This document shows positions 46,624 to 57,978 of a stretch of DNA of 64,000 nucleotides, one piece after another (the first letter of the stretch is position 1; each line of letters starts with the position of its first letter). The position numbers and the translations under genes were made by a program. The notes below the pieces were generated by a model. It was not told the DNA's origin. It saw nothing but the letters and a program-made list of their open reading frames with translations, and searched no databases. The stretch is from Atherinomorus stipes (Eukaryota; Chordata; Actinopteri; Atheriniformes; Atherinidae), in contig JALJCO010001293.1 of NCBI GenBank assembly GCA_023101725.1, forward strand, positions 310,001 to 374,000, written 5' to 3'.

Positions 46624-47052
46624 AATCACACATTACTTCTCGGCGCTCCCCGAGAAGAAAGTTCTGCTCAGCCGAGGGGTCGAGAACACGTCTGCGAGAA
46701 CAAAATGACGTAATTTTTTTCTCACAGCCCCGAGAACAAGAAGAAAGTTCTTGCTTCTTGTGGAGTATGTAGCAGCCTTAATGCTGGGAGAAAGTCATTT
46801 AATTGTGTGGAAATCCTTCCTATTCTTGTTTCCTAATTATCCAACAAGTTCTTTTAGTGCAGTGGGAGTTTCTGCACAGTGACCGGCAGAGCTTTGACAA
46901 TGAGGAAAAGCATGTAGCTGCACTGTCTGGTTACTGTGTTTCTGAGCAGACGACTCTCTATGCACCACTTCCCAGTGAAGAATCAGCTCTATTTAATCCT
47001 AAATTAGCTTCACAGCCCTAAAACATTTAGGATATTCATTTCAGTCCATTTG
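46624..47052. other. short dispersed repeat (CGAGAACAAGAAGAAAGTTC) and plain sequence
   Basis: At 46635-46775 the words CCCCGAGAAGAAAGTTCTGC and CCGAGAACAAGAAGAAAGTT are near-duplicates of each other and look like part of an old repeat with GAACTTTCTT symmetry. The class is unknown. The remainder is unremarkable. Confidence 0.4.
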
Positions 47053-47060
47053 TTTTCTTA

Positions 47061-47881
47061 TAGGGATGCACAATATAATTGGCCCCCTATCGGTATCGGC
47101 CTATATCGGCCTTAAACATAGTATATGACATCGGCCAACCCACTGATATTTAACCAATCAGCCCGTTGTTTCTTTAGTCTAAAAAAAAATAAAACTTCTT
47201 TAAAAAAAAAACAACTTTTTTACATACTTTAAAACTTCTAAAGACAAGGGGTGGGAAAAAATATCGCTACACTGAACTATCGCAATATTTTTATATGCTG
47301 ATATCATATTGACATTTAAAAACATGGTACTGATCTATTTTACTAACGAAATCTCAAAATATTTCATCGTTCTGTTACGAAATCTCGTGATAATTCACAA
47401 AAATTTTGCAATATTTTCATATGTTGACATTATATTGACATTTAATATCACGGTATCAATCTAATTTACTAATGAAATCTTGCGATATTTCGTCACTCTG
47501 TTACGAAATCTCGCGAGAATTCAAATAATTTTTGCCATATTTTCATATGCTGCTATCATATTGACATTTAAAAACGCGGTATCGTGATTTTTTTAACAGA
47601 ACGGTAAAATCTTGTGAGATTTTGTAAGTAAAATACATCTATTCCATGTTTTTAAACATTGATGTGAAATCGTCACAGGAAAACATCACGATATTTCAGT
47701 GTATAAATATTTTTTCCCACCCCTATTTTTCAAAGTGTCTGAAATGGATAACAAAACTGCTATTTGCAATGACTGCTTTTTTTTCAGCTTTAATATCGGA
47801 ATTGATATCGGTTATCGGCCACGAGTTTTAAAATATCGGCATATCAGATATCGGTCAAAATTCCAATATCGTGCATCCCCA
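47061..47881 (-). mobile_element. composite A+B hAT MITE, 821 bp, perfect TSD
   Basis: Ends are TAGGGATGCACAATATAATT and CCAATATCGTGCATCCCCA. Identical flanks TTTTCTTA lie at 47053-47060 and 47882-47889. It is in reverse orientation, with B from 47246 to 47725 and the left arm of A last (TATCGGCATATCAGATATCG). It contains one perfect TCTCGCGAGA at 47509-47518. Confidence 0.95.
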
Positions 47882-47889
47882 TTTTCTTA

Positions 47890-49340
47890 CACAGTTTTCT
47901 TCCAAAGGCAGCAGATTTGTGTCTGACTTTTTTCCAGTTCCGTCTTGCTGATTTTAAAGCAGCATCGATCAGGATTTTATAACACTTAAATCAAATTCAC
48001 AAAGTATGGTGGGAAAAAGCTGTAAGTTGAGGGAATTTTAGCCCCAATAACACTGACAGATGTCAACACTGAATTTCATAACATTTGTGTATAAAATGAA
48101 AGCTTCCACTCCCATATGGATACAGACACTTGAGTACTGTTGCAACACATGAGTCATGTACTGCATAAATTATTCATCATGTCTGTTTCCAATTTTCTAG
48201 TTCTGCTGATTCCAATCAGACGTTTTTGTACGAGAAACCAAATAATTTGCCAACAAATGCCAGGAATGAGAAAGAAAGATGGCAAACGAGCACAAACAAA
48301 TATTGGTCGTAAAAAAATGAAAAGCAAAAGGCTTTTTCCCCCTTTTATGTTTTCAGAGCTTCAAACAGACAATCTGGCAACAGATTAATCCGGAACCTTT
48401 ACCTCTTCACATCTCTTTTCTTGTTTTTTGATCTAATATCTTTGCTTTAATTTTCATATCCATCCATAAACCAACAGCTAAATGAACTTAAGACACTAAA
48501 GCCCCCTTTTCTATTTAAATCAACTCAGCTTTGCCGCTTCCTTTTAGGCATGACGCATCCTGCCTCAGTCTTTTCACATCGTTTAACTTTTTATCCTCGT
48601 TAATCCTCCATCTCCCTTCCTTCTTCTTACATTTCTCTCCATCTGCCGCAGTTTATCCATCTTTCTTACATTTCACTCCAACATCAATCCTTATCAAAAA
48701 ACCAGCTCCCCCTCGTTCATTTATTTTTCCACGTCCTCATTTAGTGCATCTTTCTGTTAGAGGTTTGGATGTTTTACTGTTGTGAGGAATCACTGAAACA
48801 TCTAAATCTGAACAGAATCCTCAATCCTTCGCATGAACAATGCAGCGTATCCACTGTCGCCATCCTCCCCACACCCACATATTTTGGTTCCCCACACAGA
48901 GGTTTGACTGGTCCAGTTTCCAACATAGAGAGCAAACAAGAAGGAAGTTGTGACTTGTAAAATCCCACTTAAAGTTCCCCAAATCACCAAGTCAACCAAC
49001 ATCCAGAACACAAAATGAGATTTGTGTCTTTTAGACCTAATGCTGGAGTCTCCCTGCCAGAGCAGCCGCGGTAACAGACAAGACTGCATGGTGAAGTGCG
49101 GCTGTCCATATGTGTGTGATTTTGTACATTCCTGGTCCTGTGGTAGAACGATATTGCCATAAATTGTATAAATACAGATGCAAAAAATGCACACAATTTA
49201 TGCCTGGAAGAATTTGGTTAATTTGACCTAAATGCTGGGAAACAACTGTCAGAGCACGGAACAAAACAGCTGGAAAATGTTACGTAGAGGAGCCAAACGC
49301 CGGGACAAGATTAGATGGACTAATTCACAGCTGTTGCCGG
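47890..49340. other. non-coding stretch, nothing recognised
   Basis: Contains a pyrimidine-rich stretch at 48530-48760. Open frames on both strands at 48140-49264 (up to 130 codons) show no domain. Confidence 0.5.
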
Positions 49341-50028
49341 TAGGGATGCATGCAAGATATTGAAATTTTGGCCGATATCCGATATGCCTATATTTTAAAA
49401 CTCATGTGGCCGATAACCGATATCGATACTGATATTAAAGCTGAAAAAAGAGGATATTTGGTAGGGGTGGGAAAAATAATGACATACTGAAATATTGCAT
49501 ATTTTCATATGCTGATATTATATCGATATTTAAAAACGAAGTATTGATCTATTTTACGAATGAAATCTCGCAAGATTTTGTCATTTTGTTCCGAAATCTC
49601 GCAGGTTTTCGTGAAATCTCGAAAGATTTCATAAGAGAACAATGAAATCTCGCGAGATTTCGTAGGGTAAAATAGATCAATATCGCGTTTTCAAATATCA
49701 ATATGAAATCTGCATAAGAAAATATCATAATATTTCAGAGTATCCATATTTTGTCCCAGCTCTAATATTTGGTTATTTACACAAATGACCGTGTGTAAAC
49801 TCTGTTCACACAGAAAATCCTAAAAGAAACTGTCTTTAGAAGTTTTAAAATCTGTAAAAAAGAAGTTTTTAAAGACGAAGAAGAAGAGGAAGTTTTTGTT
49901 TTTCTTAGACAGATGGAAACAGCAGCCTGATCGATTAAATATCGGTGGGGTGGCCAAATGTCTGATACTCAGTTTTAAGGCCGATATAGGCCAATATCGA
50001 TAGGGGGCTGATTATATTGTGCATCCCT
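49341..50028 (+). mobile_element. composite A+B hAT MITE, ancestral-type copy
   Basis: Ends are TAGGGATGCATGCAAGATAT and GATTATATTGTGCATCCCT. In this copy element B (49462-49764, 303 bp) is still flanked by its own 8-bp TSD ATATTTGG (49454-49461 and 49765-49772). The right arm of A after B contains an extra stretch (TTATTTACACAAATGACCGT up to CCTAAAAGAAACTG) that is absent from the derived copies at 45853 and 59220. It carries a perfect TCTCGCGAGA at 49648-49657. The outer TSD is not clear. Confidence 0.9.
49462..49764. mobile_element. element B: hAT MITE inserted into element A, perfect TSD
   Basis: It starts TAGGGGTGGGAAAAATAATG and ends ATTTTGTCCCAGCTCTA. ATATTTGG lies on both sides. The interior is an imperfect inverted repeat: CATATGCTGATATTATATCG and CTATTTTACGAATGAAATCT on one side, AAAATAGATCAATATCGCGT and ATCTGCATAAGAAAATATCA on the other. 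Confidence 0.92.
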
Positions 50029-51632
50029 TGCAGGTTGGGACGGCGGGAGCTGCAGGACGCTCTGGCAAAGCTTGTCGGTGAAAATTAAGCTTTAATAATC
50101 TTATTTGGTGTAATTATCACCTGATCCAGTAGATGGCAGTGCTAGATGAGCTTGTAAATAGTAAAGCAGGAAGTGCATCAGAAAGCTGAGTGTTTAGTGT
50201 TTGGCGGGAGAGAGAGAATATGGCGAAGCGCCCGAAATCAAAGCAATACAGGCATCGCACGTTAGACGAAAGTATGTGTAACGACAAAGGGGCAAACTTA
50301 GCTAGAGATCAGTGAGCCTTCTTCCGCACTGCACAAAAATTGTAGTTCTTTCTTGATCCACTAGGGGCTCCAAAACAGAGCAAACCCCCATAGACTCCCT
50401 AGTTACAAAGACCAAACTTTGGAAACAACTGTCGTGACAGAGAGTGACACGTTTGATCAAAGACACAATCAACTCACTAAACTTCGGTAGCAATGTAAGC
50501 TAGCTGACAGACAGATATAGACCAAAGACTGTAACTTATTCGGCAGGAGACACAAGCAACTGACTGGTTAGCATCATCTCACTGCCTGTTATTGGGCAAA
50601 GTTGGTTACAGCTTGTCTGTTAAAAGAATTGCATATTTACTTCAAATTTGGCTTTAAGGGTAAGAGTGGCCACCTTTATAACTAAATCACAGCCTGCTTA
50701 AATTTCGCATTGCCCCCTGAAAAGCTGAGGTGGAATGAAACAGTAAATAAATTCAGTGTGAGGACCACATTAACATGACTTGAATAATCAGTGTTTCTTC
50801 CTAAACTCACAGCAGAAAAGACTGTAAACTTGAGAAAGTATTTTTTTTTAGTGCATTTTCAGCGTCGAGAATGACCTCAACCTCCTGCTCCGGTTTTGGT
50901 GGACTTCTATTGAAAACCAGTATGACAACGACTAAAGACAGATTCCAAGATGTAAATTTATCTTGACATAAAATTAAAGGATTAATTTTTGCGAACAGTC
51001 TTGAGCTGAAAATGAGTTGCAGCGCATTTTACAGCTGCCAGATCAGCAGAACACAAAGCCTAATGTGGCTGCTAAAACTGTTTTCCATCGCATCAAGATG
51101 CAATTCAGGTGTAATCTGAGTTAACATAACATGCCCGAGGTGTGTGTGAATGTGTTGCCCCCCCAGTGAGAAGGTAAAGACAGGAGTGCTCTAAAAACAC
51201 AGAGCGTCTGAGCAAAACAATAACAACCGCAGCAGCCTCGGGGTCAGGACTTCTTCACCCATAACACAGACATGTATGACCCATATATCTTTATGTTCTC
51301 CACTTTTTCCAAGAAACACACACACAGACTGCAATCATAACAATTTTTCATGCTAGGGGGTTTCTTTCCTGATATGGTCAAACAGATGTTATTTTTGTGA
51401 GGACCGTGAGTGTGTGACATTTTAGCTTTTTGGCCAGTGGTGTGTGAGAGTTAAGACTTAGGCTGAGGAAGCGGGTTTGGATCATGTGTTGGTTTGTGTC
51501 AGTATTTAAAAAGTTGGGGTTCGGGTGGGTCCTCACTAAGATAGAAAGTGTGTGCAAGTGGAAGCATCCAGACGTAGCCTAAAACAAACAGCTAGAGGCT
51601 CCACAGATCACTGATAGATGCATTCCAACCCC

Positions 51633-51671
<39 letters not shown>

Positions 51672-51947
51672 CTGCCTGCAACCTCACCAACTGCATGTTC
51701 CTGCAACAAACTGTTTATCTCAAAAACATTTCATGTGATAACTGTTGTATTGGCCTAAATGGCAGCCTGGATTCTTTCATTTTCTTTCTGTCTAGGTCAG
51801 TGTGATGGGGGGGTTTGTTTCTGAGTAAATATCACACACTTATTAGGGAACTAAAAAACTATATCAGATATTTGGGGAATTTTTAATTGTTTTTCTGGTG
51901 GTTTCATTTTGATTCTGTCACACTGGTTTGTAGCTTTGGCTCCTAGC
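50029..51947. other. non-coding stretch with repeat fragments and CA microsatellite
   Basis: 50316-50540 carries a fragment related to the 28100-30340 repeat (GATCCACTAGGGGCTCCAAA, ACCCCCATAGACTCCC). A GTGAGGACC/GGGTGGGTCCTCAC fragment lies at 51390-51535. (CA)n lies at 51640-51670. A 31-codon frame at 50220-50315 is listed separately. Confidence 0.5.
50220..50315 (+). CDS. 31-codon ORF of unknown nature
   Basis: ATGGCGAAGCGCCCGAAATC opens a short basic peptide, MAKRPKSKQYRHRTLDESMC, ending in LARDQ and a stop. It is preceded by GC-richer sequence and lies between fragments of dispersed repeats. The N-terminus looks like the start of a nuclear or transposon-encoded protein (basic, MAKR). The piece is too short to assign and no splice donor is obvious. 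It may be the first exon of an old transposon gene. Confidence 0.15.
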   Translation: MAKRPKSKQYRHRTLDESMCNDKGANLARDQ

Positions 51948-52026
51948 TAGGGATGCACAATATTGGAATTTTGGCCGATATCTGATATGCCGATATTTAA
52001 AAACTAATGTGGCCGATTTTTGGCAT
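51948..52026 (+). mobile_element. hAT A-type left-end fragment
   Basis: TAGGGATGCACAATATTGGA, then ATTTTGGCCGATATCTGATA, then ATATTTAAAAACTAATGTGG. This is the left end of element A, cut off after about 80 bp. Confidence 0.8.
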
Positions 52027-52814
52027 ATTTTGGGAATGAAATGTTCTATAAATCAGGCTGTGAATGAGATATCAAAAAATCTTTTTGTAAAAACTTAAAG
52101 AATACAGTTAGGAGCAAAATTTGAGAGTTTGGTTTCTGGAAGTGCTCCTGAAAGTGGAGATTTTTTTACCCAGAGTCAAAGAAAAAACACATTTTGAAAA
52201 AACAACCTTTAAAGTTTTGAATTGTAAAATTCTCCACATTTTTACTCTATAACACTATTTACAGACATCAGATCCAATCAGATTAATTAGCTGGAATATC
52301 AAGTTTGGTTGGGATGACATCGTTCAGGAAAAAAGAGACGTTTCAAACGATACCAGACATGGTGGGGTTCAGATGAGCACTACGGTGCTGCGCTCCGTTT
52401 AAAAACACCAACTTTAGCTGCATTTTGAGGAGATTTGGGTGCATCAGACAGTATCATGAAATAAACTCCTAAAATGTTTATTTTTGATGTTTTTTTACAC
52501 TAGTCTGAAAGAAAACATGTTGAAGGAGGGAAAAAAAATGAAAATCTCAAAATTGACCAGGGGTCTCATTTATAAAACTGTGCGCAGGATCTTTACTAAA
52601 AGTGTACGTGCGCCAAAAACCCAAAGTTTGCGTACGCCGAAAAATATTCAGATTTATAAAACCAGGCGTACGCAAAAATCCAAGCAATTTCCCCTTTCTA
52701 AATCACACTCTCCTTGGAAGTTTGCGCAGGTGAATTTGGCTCATGTCCCGCCCCCTACACACCCACTTTCTACCATGAAGGGTCAATGCAAAGCACCTCA
52801 TGGATATTTTTGCA

Positions 52815-52822
52815 TATAAATA
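52815..52822 (+). promoter_or_regulatory. TATA-like box of the Harbinger fossil
   Basis: TATAAATA lies 35 bp upstream of the first readable codon of the Myb-like frame (about 52851). The spacing suits a core promoter for the transposon gene. Activity is not implied. Confidence 0.4.
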
Positions 52823-52850
52823 AGCAGCTGATCTGAGGCATTTAAACTTG

Positions 52851-53075
52851 ATCGTGGCGACTGAGAAGACGAGAAAACGCAGTTTCATGGAGAATGAAGT
52901 GGAGGAGCTTGTTGGTGAGGTGAAACGTTGAAAGAACGTTATATTTGGACGTCACAGTGGAATCGCAGATAAACAGAAGTGACAGCACGTTGCTGCAGCG
53001 GTGAATGAACACAACGGCTCGCTGCACACCGGAGCGCGTTGTGGTCAACAACTGCGCACTGGGATTAAACGGATT
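52851..53075 (+). pseudogene. Myb/SANT-like protein of a Harbinger transposon, two stops
   Basis: The frame reads VATEKTRKRSFMENEVEELV, then GEVKR, stop, KNVIFGRHSGIADKQK, stop, then QHVAAAVNEHNGSLHTG and on into QLRTGIKRI. This follows the Myb/SANT-like (NAIF1-type) DNA-binding protein encoded by Harbinger transposons (RxxFxxxExEELV at the start, KK-Q-W region in the middle). The expected ATG is mutated (ATCGTGGCG). Two in-frame stops make it a pseudogene. Confidence 0.65.
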
Positions 53076-53298
53076 CAGCGGGTCGGTCGAGTCCAGTTTA
53101 ACACACAGATCCAGGAGTTCCCAAACTTTCTGAGCTACGACCCCCCCAGATACCAGACGTTGTTGTTCCTGACCCCCGCAACAGCTGAGCTCTTTATTGT
53201 GCAACATTTCAGATCATCCTGCAGCATCTACATGTGAGGCTGGAAAACTGTCAGAATCTTCATGAATTAGGGGGATAATGGGGGTTTGGTGGATTATT

Positions 53299-53472
53299 AA
53301 TGAAATGAAAAATACTTTATTAATCCCAGAAGGGAAATTCAATGTTTGTAATACTGTTTTGGTTTTTTTTACAATATAACATCTATCTAACATAACAATA
53401 ATATAAAAAGTACAAGTACAACAATAATCATACATATGTACACAACTGTAAGAAAACATGATAATAAAAAAA
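53299..53472 (-). mobile_element. LINE 3' end, strongly 5'-truncated
   Basis: On the plus strand it starts ATGAAATGAAAAATACTTTA and continues ATTAATCCCAGAAGGGAAAT, the same 3' end as the LINE at 56795-57840. It ends in an A-run (53462-53480). It is inserted within the Harbinger fossil. Confidence 0.7.
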
Positions 53473-54262
53473 AAAAAACTTAGCTGACCAAGATATGAGA
53501 AGGGGCTTTTGCAAGATATTGCTAAATTGCAATCTTTATTATGAGTTAGGCTCTAATTTATTTATTAAAAATGAATGCGTTTATATTCCTACAGATTAAT
53601 CTCCTGCATTAACAGGTTTATTTTGACAACCCTTAACATTCTAAATGTATTTAGTTTACAGCGATTACAATCGTCTGGCGACCCTCTGAAATGATCTAAG
53701 AATCCCCAGTTCGGGAAGGTTGCTCAGAGGAATCTATCGGCATCAGTCAGTAATCATGTAGGGAATATTCGTGGTTTCTAAAAACTCTCTCCATCTTTAT
53801 CCTCTTCTTTCCATGATCTTCCAGCAGGGCAGCGCGTCCGTTGTGAAGCATTATGAACGAGTGTCACCGTTTCCTCAGTAATTACAATCAGCCTCCACAC
53901 CTTGTTACAGGCAACCTACCAATAACTGTCATCCTATATAACTGAAGCTGCAGCCTACTGTAGCTCTGAAATGAGGCTGATGGATCGTACAGCTCAATCC
54001 AGGAACAGACGGGGGTTTACAATGGTCTCCAGTCTGATATGATGGTTAAATGCATGATCGTGGCTTCAGCTCATCTTACCAGCGGTGCCGCCAGTTTCCC
54101 GTCTCCAAAATGTTCGTGCGCAAGGTTCAGAGTTTGCGTACAGGTGCGCACATTTTCCCGTCAGGTTTGTTTTTATAAATCTGAAACTTTGCGTGGAAAA
54201 TTACTTACGCCATTTTCAGGCCCTGTTCTGTGCGTAAGCAAGCTTTATAAATGAGGCCCCAG

Positions 54263-55500
54263 GTGATTAAAAAACGGGGGTTTTACCAGTAACACCTCCC
54301 CTTAATATGATCAAAGGAAGACTGAATTTGACCTAAATGTTGCTGTTTTGACACAAAGCTGAGTCCTGGTAATTTCTTTCTGTCTCCATCATCAGTATGC
54401 TGTATGGTGAACTGTGCTGCTGCACAACATATGTTTTTAGTTAAGTAAGACAGCTAGAAAAGTTGAGCCACAGTCATGGAAACACACACACACACACACA
54501 CACAAGTAAGGACAATAGCATCTCTATCTGAAGACATCCTCATCCACCCCCCACTGTGCAGATTGCTACTGGAGGCTACCTTTGCTGGAATGCAGAGAAC
54601 ACACACAACACACACTGCTGTTTACCAGGCCAAGACAACTGGCTGCCCCCCCCCCCACCAAATGTCAAAACATTCTTCTGTAAAACCTCAGAGTTTCTGT
54701 TTCTGTCAACAGCAAGAAACTCATCTGGGCAAACTCGGTTCTCAGTGTTTTTCAGACGGGTTCTGCTGGAACGCTCCACGAAAGAACAGCAAATTTACTT
54801 TCCATCAAAAGTGTGAAGAAGTCAAATCTTTTTTTCAGCCATAAACGGAAAACAAATTCTCTGAAAAGAACATGAAGTGATTTACAGTTTGAAGATGCTT
54901 CTGAATCGTGCAGCTTCTTCTCTTTCCAGTCTGGGTTCATCATTTGTACACAAACGCTCAGCCATACAAAGGAATCTTAATCCCGGTGGCTCTGACGAGG
55001 AGTCAGGAATTCCCACACTAGAAAAGAAATTCGATGTCAGATAAATCAAGTGCGGCACATGCAAGGAAGAGAAAGATCCGCCATGTGCAGGCTCTAACAA
55101 GCTGCAAATAAATTATAGAAAATAAGAGTCTTTCGCTGAGTTCATGAGGAGTTCGCTGCGCAGCACGAATTTCCTCTTTGGGATCGGGCAAAGTTAGCAG
55201 AGCTGCTGGTTTCAGTGGTGGAAGATGGGCTGACTGGCAGGGTTACGGAGAGGACAAAAACATGGGGACGAATCCAGCTTTAAAAATCAGAGACCTCAAG
55301 GAAAGATGGATCATAAACAAGAGACAGGGCTTCTTTGTCAATACAAGACAGACCGGTTTGACCTTAAACACACCGCTAAGTCGCTGTCAACAATTTCTCA
55401 GGATAGAAGTCTGTAAGTGATCTGCCCAGGAAATTTATGATCCAGCTTTATTTCACCACTTTAAGACGAATGAACAAACAAACAAACAAGTACTATTGTC
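54263..55500. other. non-coding stretch with CA microsatellite and C-run
   Basis: (CA)n lies at 54480-54504 and a C-run at 54645-54657. The overlapping frames of 63-122 codons at 54476-54943 include microsatellite and show no domain. Confidence 0.5.
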
Positions 55501-55570
55501 TGGGGCTGAAACAATTAATCAAATTATTCGGTTAGAAAAAATGATCGACTAATACTTTAGTGATCTATGC
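55501..55570 (+). mobile_element. hAT-type end fragment
   Basis: CTGGGGCTGAAACAATTAAT, then AAATTATTCGGTTAG and ATGATCGACTAATACTTTAG, resemble the TAGGGCTGAAACAATTAATC terminus of fish hAT elements. Only one end is seen. Confidence 0.45.
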
Positions 55571-55639
55571 TTCGTTTAACTTTTTAAAGTCCCGCTTCAC
55601 GCATTGCTTCCAGTCTGTACAAACTGCTTCCGGTTAGGA

Positions 55640-56119
55640 TCACTGTTGCTAACTCCTCAGCAAGAGAAGTCGCTATTGGTTGACCCAAAAGTCACCAGAA
55701 GTCGCCAAATGACATCACCGAACCAAACAGTGAGTTTCTGGCATGCGCAGTACCGTTTAATGGCAATATATATTTATAACTGACATGCCACAATGTTAAT
55801 TACTGAAGTGGTGACATACACATTTGAGTCATGGTGCAAAGACCCAGGAGTGCCACAAGGCATCATGGGATATAATCTGGATGAGGAGGCGTGGTCATCC
55901 ATCTGCAAAGGGACAGCGGGAGCAGTGAATGAGTGCCAGGAAACAGGGAGGGAGCCGCCAACGTCAGGCTGCACCTGATGAACGGGTGGAGTGATATAAA
56001 CTTTGTCTCCATGACCACCAGGAAAAGTTGCTAGATTTGTCGCTTTTTTTAAATTAAGTCGCAAGAGGGGTCTGAAAAGTCGCTAAATATAGCGACAAAC
56101 TCACTAAGTTGGCAACAAT
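55640..56119. mobile_element. hAT element, 480 bp, perfect TSD
   Basis: Identical flanks GGTTAGGA lie at 55632-55639 and 56120-56127. Ends are TCACTGTTGCTAACTCCTCA and ACTAAGTTGGCAACAAT. The subterminal AAGTCGCTATTGG and AAGTCGCTAAATATAGCGAC are shared words. The middle holds frames of 61-96 codons without a transposase motif. This is a family distinct from the A/B composite. Confidence 0.88.
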
Positions 56120-56289
56120 GGTTAGGATAGACACTAGTTGCGTACATCACGTGTGCTACGTCATGTGCCCGGCAGTAGCAGCTTCTCTAGCAGAGCTCAG
56201 GTTGCTGCAGCAGCGCGAGTTATAGAGAAATGGAGGATGAAGAATTTCAACCAACTAACTACTGTAATCAACACACGCACACAGCACAA

Positions 56290-56794
56290 TACTTACAAAG
56301 ACTTCAGTTTTCCGAGGCTCACGCGTGTAGAACATACACTACTCACAAAACGTTAGGGATATTCAACTTTTGGTTATAATTTAAGGAAAATGTCAAATGT
56401 TCACACCTTACTTAACTGGAATTATGATGTGGTAATTCCTCCATCTCAAACAACTTATTGATAGAAAAGCTAACAGCAATTGTGGCTAAACCAAATATCC
56501 CTAACTTTTTGTGAGTAGTGAATTTGACGCACACGAGTTGTTTCCACACTGGTTTCTCTGAAAGCGCACTCACAACATTGTCGGAGGAAAAACAAAAAAG
56601 ATCCTCGTTGAGGTGTGAGCACTCACTCGCATAACTGAGCGTACGTTTTAACAAAGAGCTTTTTAAGACTGATTAAATCTGAAATCCAAACATTTAAACT
56701 GTTTTTTATAGCATGAAATAACTTACTATTATTAACTGTCTGCTTATTTATTCCCTTTTTAAATGTAAAAAATTCACACCATGAACTAATGAAA
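56290..56794. mobile_element. unclassified repeat, copy 1, interrupted by a Tc1 MITE
   Basis: It shares a long series of phrases with 61745-62098 in inverted orientation: ACAAAGACTTCAGTTT, GTGTAGAACA, GAGTTGTTTCC, CACTCACTCGCATAACTGAG, AACAAAGAGCTTTTTAAG, and CACACCATGAACTAAT near the right edge. No transposase frame is readable. A LINE follows directly on the right. Confidence 0.6.
56337..56520. mobile_element. Tc1/mariner MITE, 184 bp
   Basis: TA (56335-56336) is followed by CACTACTCACAAAACGTTAG. The right end is CCCTAACTTTTTGTGAGTAGTG, ending 56520 and followed by AA in place of TA. The homologous copy at 61745-62098 lacks this segment (GTAGAACATATTTGG in reverse), which supports insertion at TA. 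Confidence 0.87.
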
Positions 56795-57840
56795 TGAAAT
56801 GAAAATGAAAAATACTTTATTCATCCCAGAAGGGAAATTCAGAATTGTAAAAGCTCACTTTTTTTTTTTAAATAAACAAAAACGTCAGTCAGTCTTGTTC
56901 TTTAGGGTGATGGTTGCTGGCAGGAAAGAATTTCTGTATCTCTCCGTCCTACAGCGAACCTGACGCAGCCTCCCACTGAACACACACTGTTGATTCTTCA
57001 CCGTGTTGTGGAGAGGATGGGAAGTGTCCTCCATCATCTTCATCAGCTTGTGCAGCATTCTTTTTTGAACGATCAGCTCCAGCGGCTCCAGAGTTATTCC
57101 CAGCACAGAACCAGCTTTCTTGATCAGCTTGTTTAGTTTCTTCAAATCTCTGATTCTGATGCTGCTGCCCCAGCAGATGGCTGCAAAGCTAATTGCACTT
57201 TCCACAACAGACTTGTAGAAGATCTGCAACATCTTGGTGCAGACGTTGAATGATCTCAGCTTCCTTAAGTAGAGTCTGCTCAGACCTTTCTTGTAGATGT
57301 AGTCACTGTTGCATTTCCAATCGAGTCTGTTGTCCAGCTGAACTCCAAGGTATTTGTAGTTCTCTACCACCTCCACGTCCTCTCCCAGGATGTAGACAGG
57401 ACTATGCTGCTTATTCTTGCTCCTCCTGAAGTCAACAATCATCTCTTTAGCCTTGCTGGTATTTAAGATGAGCTGATTGTTACCATTTCACAAATTGACT
57501 GACCAGTTCCCTGTACTCAGCTTCCTGTCCATCATTGATACACCCCACAACTGCAGAGTCATCAGAGTATTTCTGCAGATGACAGGACTCAGAGTTGTAC
57601 TGGAAGTCTGAGGTGTACAGTGTAAAGAGGAATGGTGAGAGTACAGTTCCTTGTGGTGCTCCAGTGCTGCTGACCACCATCTCAGACACACAACCTTTCA
57701 GTCTCACAAACTGTGGTCTGTTTGTTAGGTAGTCGTAAATCCAGGTAGTTGTGGAGGGATCCACCTGGAAGTTATGGAGCTTCTGACATAGCAAAGCAGG
57801 CTGAATAGTATTAAAGGCACTTGAAAAAATCAATCTGATA
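56795..57840 (-). mobile_element. CR1/L2/Rex1-group LINE, 5'-truncated
   Basis: Read on the minus strand, the element starts inside the reverse transcriptase (57833) and runs through the end of ORF2 (56885). It ends in a short 3' tail, GAATTTCCCTTCTGGGATGA then ATAAAGTATTTTTC, with ATTTCATTTCATT microsatellite-like termination. Truncation at the 5' end is the usual outcome of target-primed reverse transcription. The 3' end is the same as that at 53299-53472. Confidence 0.85.
56885..57833 (-). pseudogene. LINE reverse transcriptase, C-terminal part, one frameshift
   Basis: Two frames together follow the 3' part of a non-LTR reverse transcriptase. Frame 1 (57480-57833) has FSSAFNTIQPALLCQKL, then VVSSTGAPQGTVLSPFLFTL and LQKYSDDSAVVGCI. 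GAPQGTVLSP and the SDDS box (catalytic, with D-D) belong to the RT palm. Frame 2 (56885-57442) has MIVDFRRSKN, VVENYKYLGVQLDNRLDW and SFLPATITLKN near the end, the usual region after the palm. A small deletion between the frames (57443-57479) produces a stop after FVKW. It copies RNA into DNA at the target site in intact relatives. This copy cannot encode a complete protein. Confidence 0.92.
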
Positions 57841-57900
57841 AAAAATCATGTAAATACATGCACAAAGCCCCTCACGGGTCAGGAGGTGAATTGATCCAGA

Positions 57901-57978
57901 GGATTTACTAAATCGATATTGAATTGCACCAGGAAATATTGCAATGCATCGATTAATCAATATTTTTTCCCACCCCTA
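57901..57978 (-). mobile_element. hAT-type end fragment
   Basis: On the minus strand it starts TAGGGGTGGGAAAAAATATT and then GATTAATCGATGCATTGCAA. This is the same terminus as at 45512-45600. It is a single end only. Confidence 0.55.

Larger units (their letters stand above)
52561..54259 (+). mobile_element. PIF/Harbinger-type transposon fossil, 1.7 kb
   Basis: The inverted ends are GGGTCTCATTTATAAAACTG and GCTTTATAAATGAGGCCC, each bordered by CAG (52558-52560 and 54260-54262). A 3-bp TSD of the CWG/TWA type is typical of PIF/Harbinger elements. Subterminal GTGCGCAGGATC/TTTGCGTACGCC and the matching GCGTGGAAAATTACTTACGC and TGTGCGTAAGC on the right extend the inverted repeat. The left half carries a fossil Myb-like gene. 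A LINE tail is inserted at 53299-53470. No nuclease gene is readable. Confidence 0.8.

Noticed and set aside
48802..49194. 130-residue protein on the minus strand
   Set aside because: No domain or compositional sign of coding. Several overlapping frames occur in the same stretch.
45512..57978. one 12-kb hAT element between the two similar ends at 45512 and 57978
   Set aside because: Flanking 8-mers differ (CTGTTAGT versus ATGACTTG), and the interior is a mosaic of unrelated sequence.
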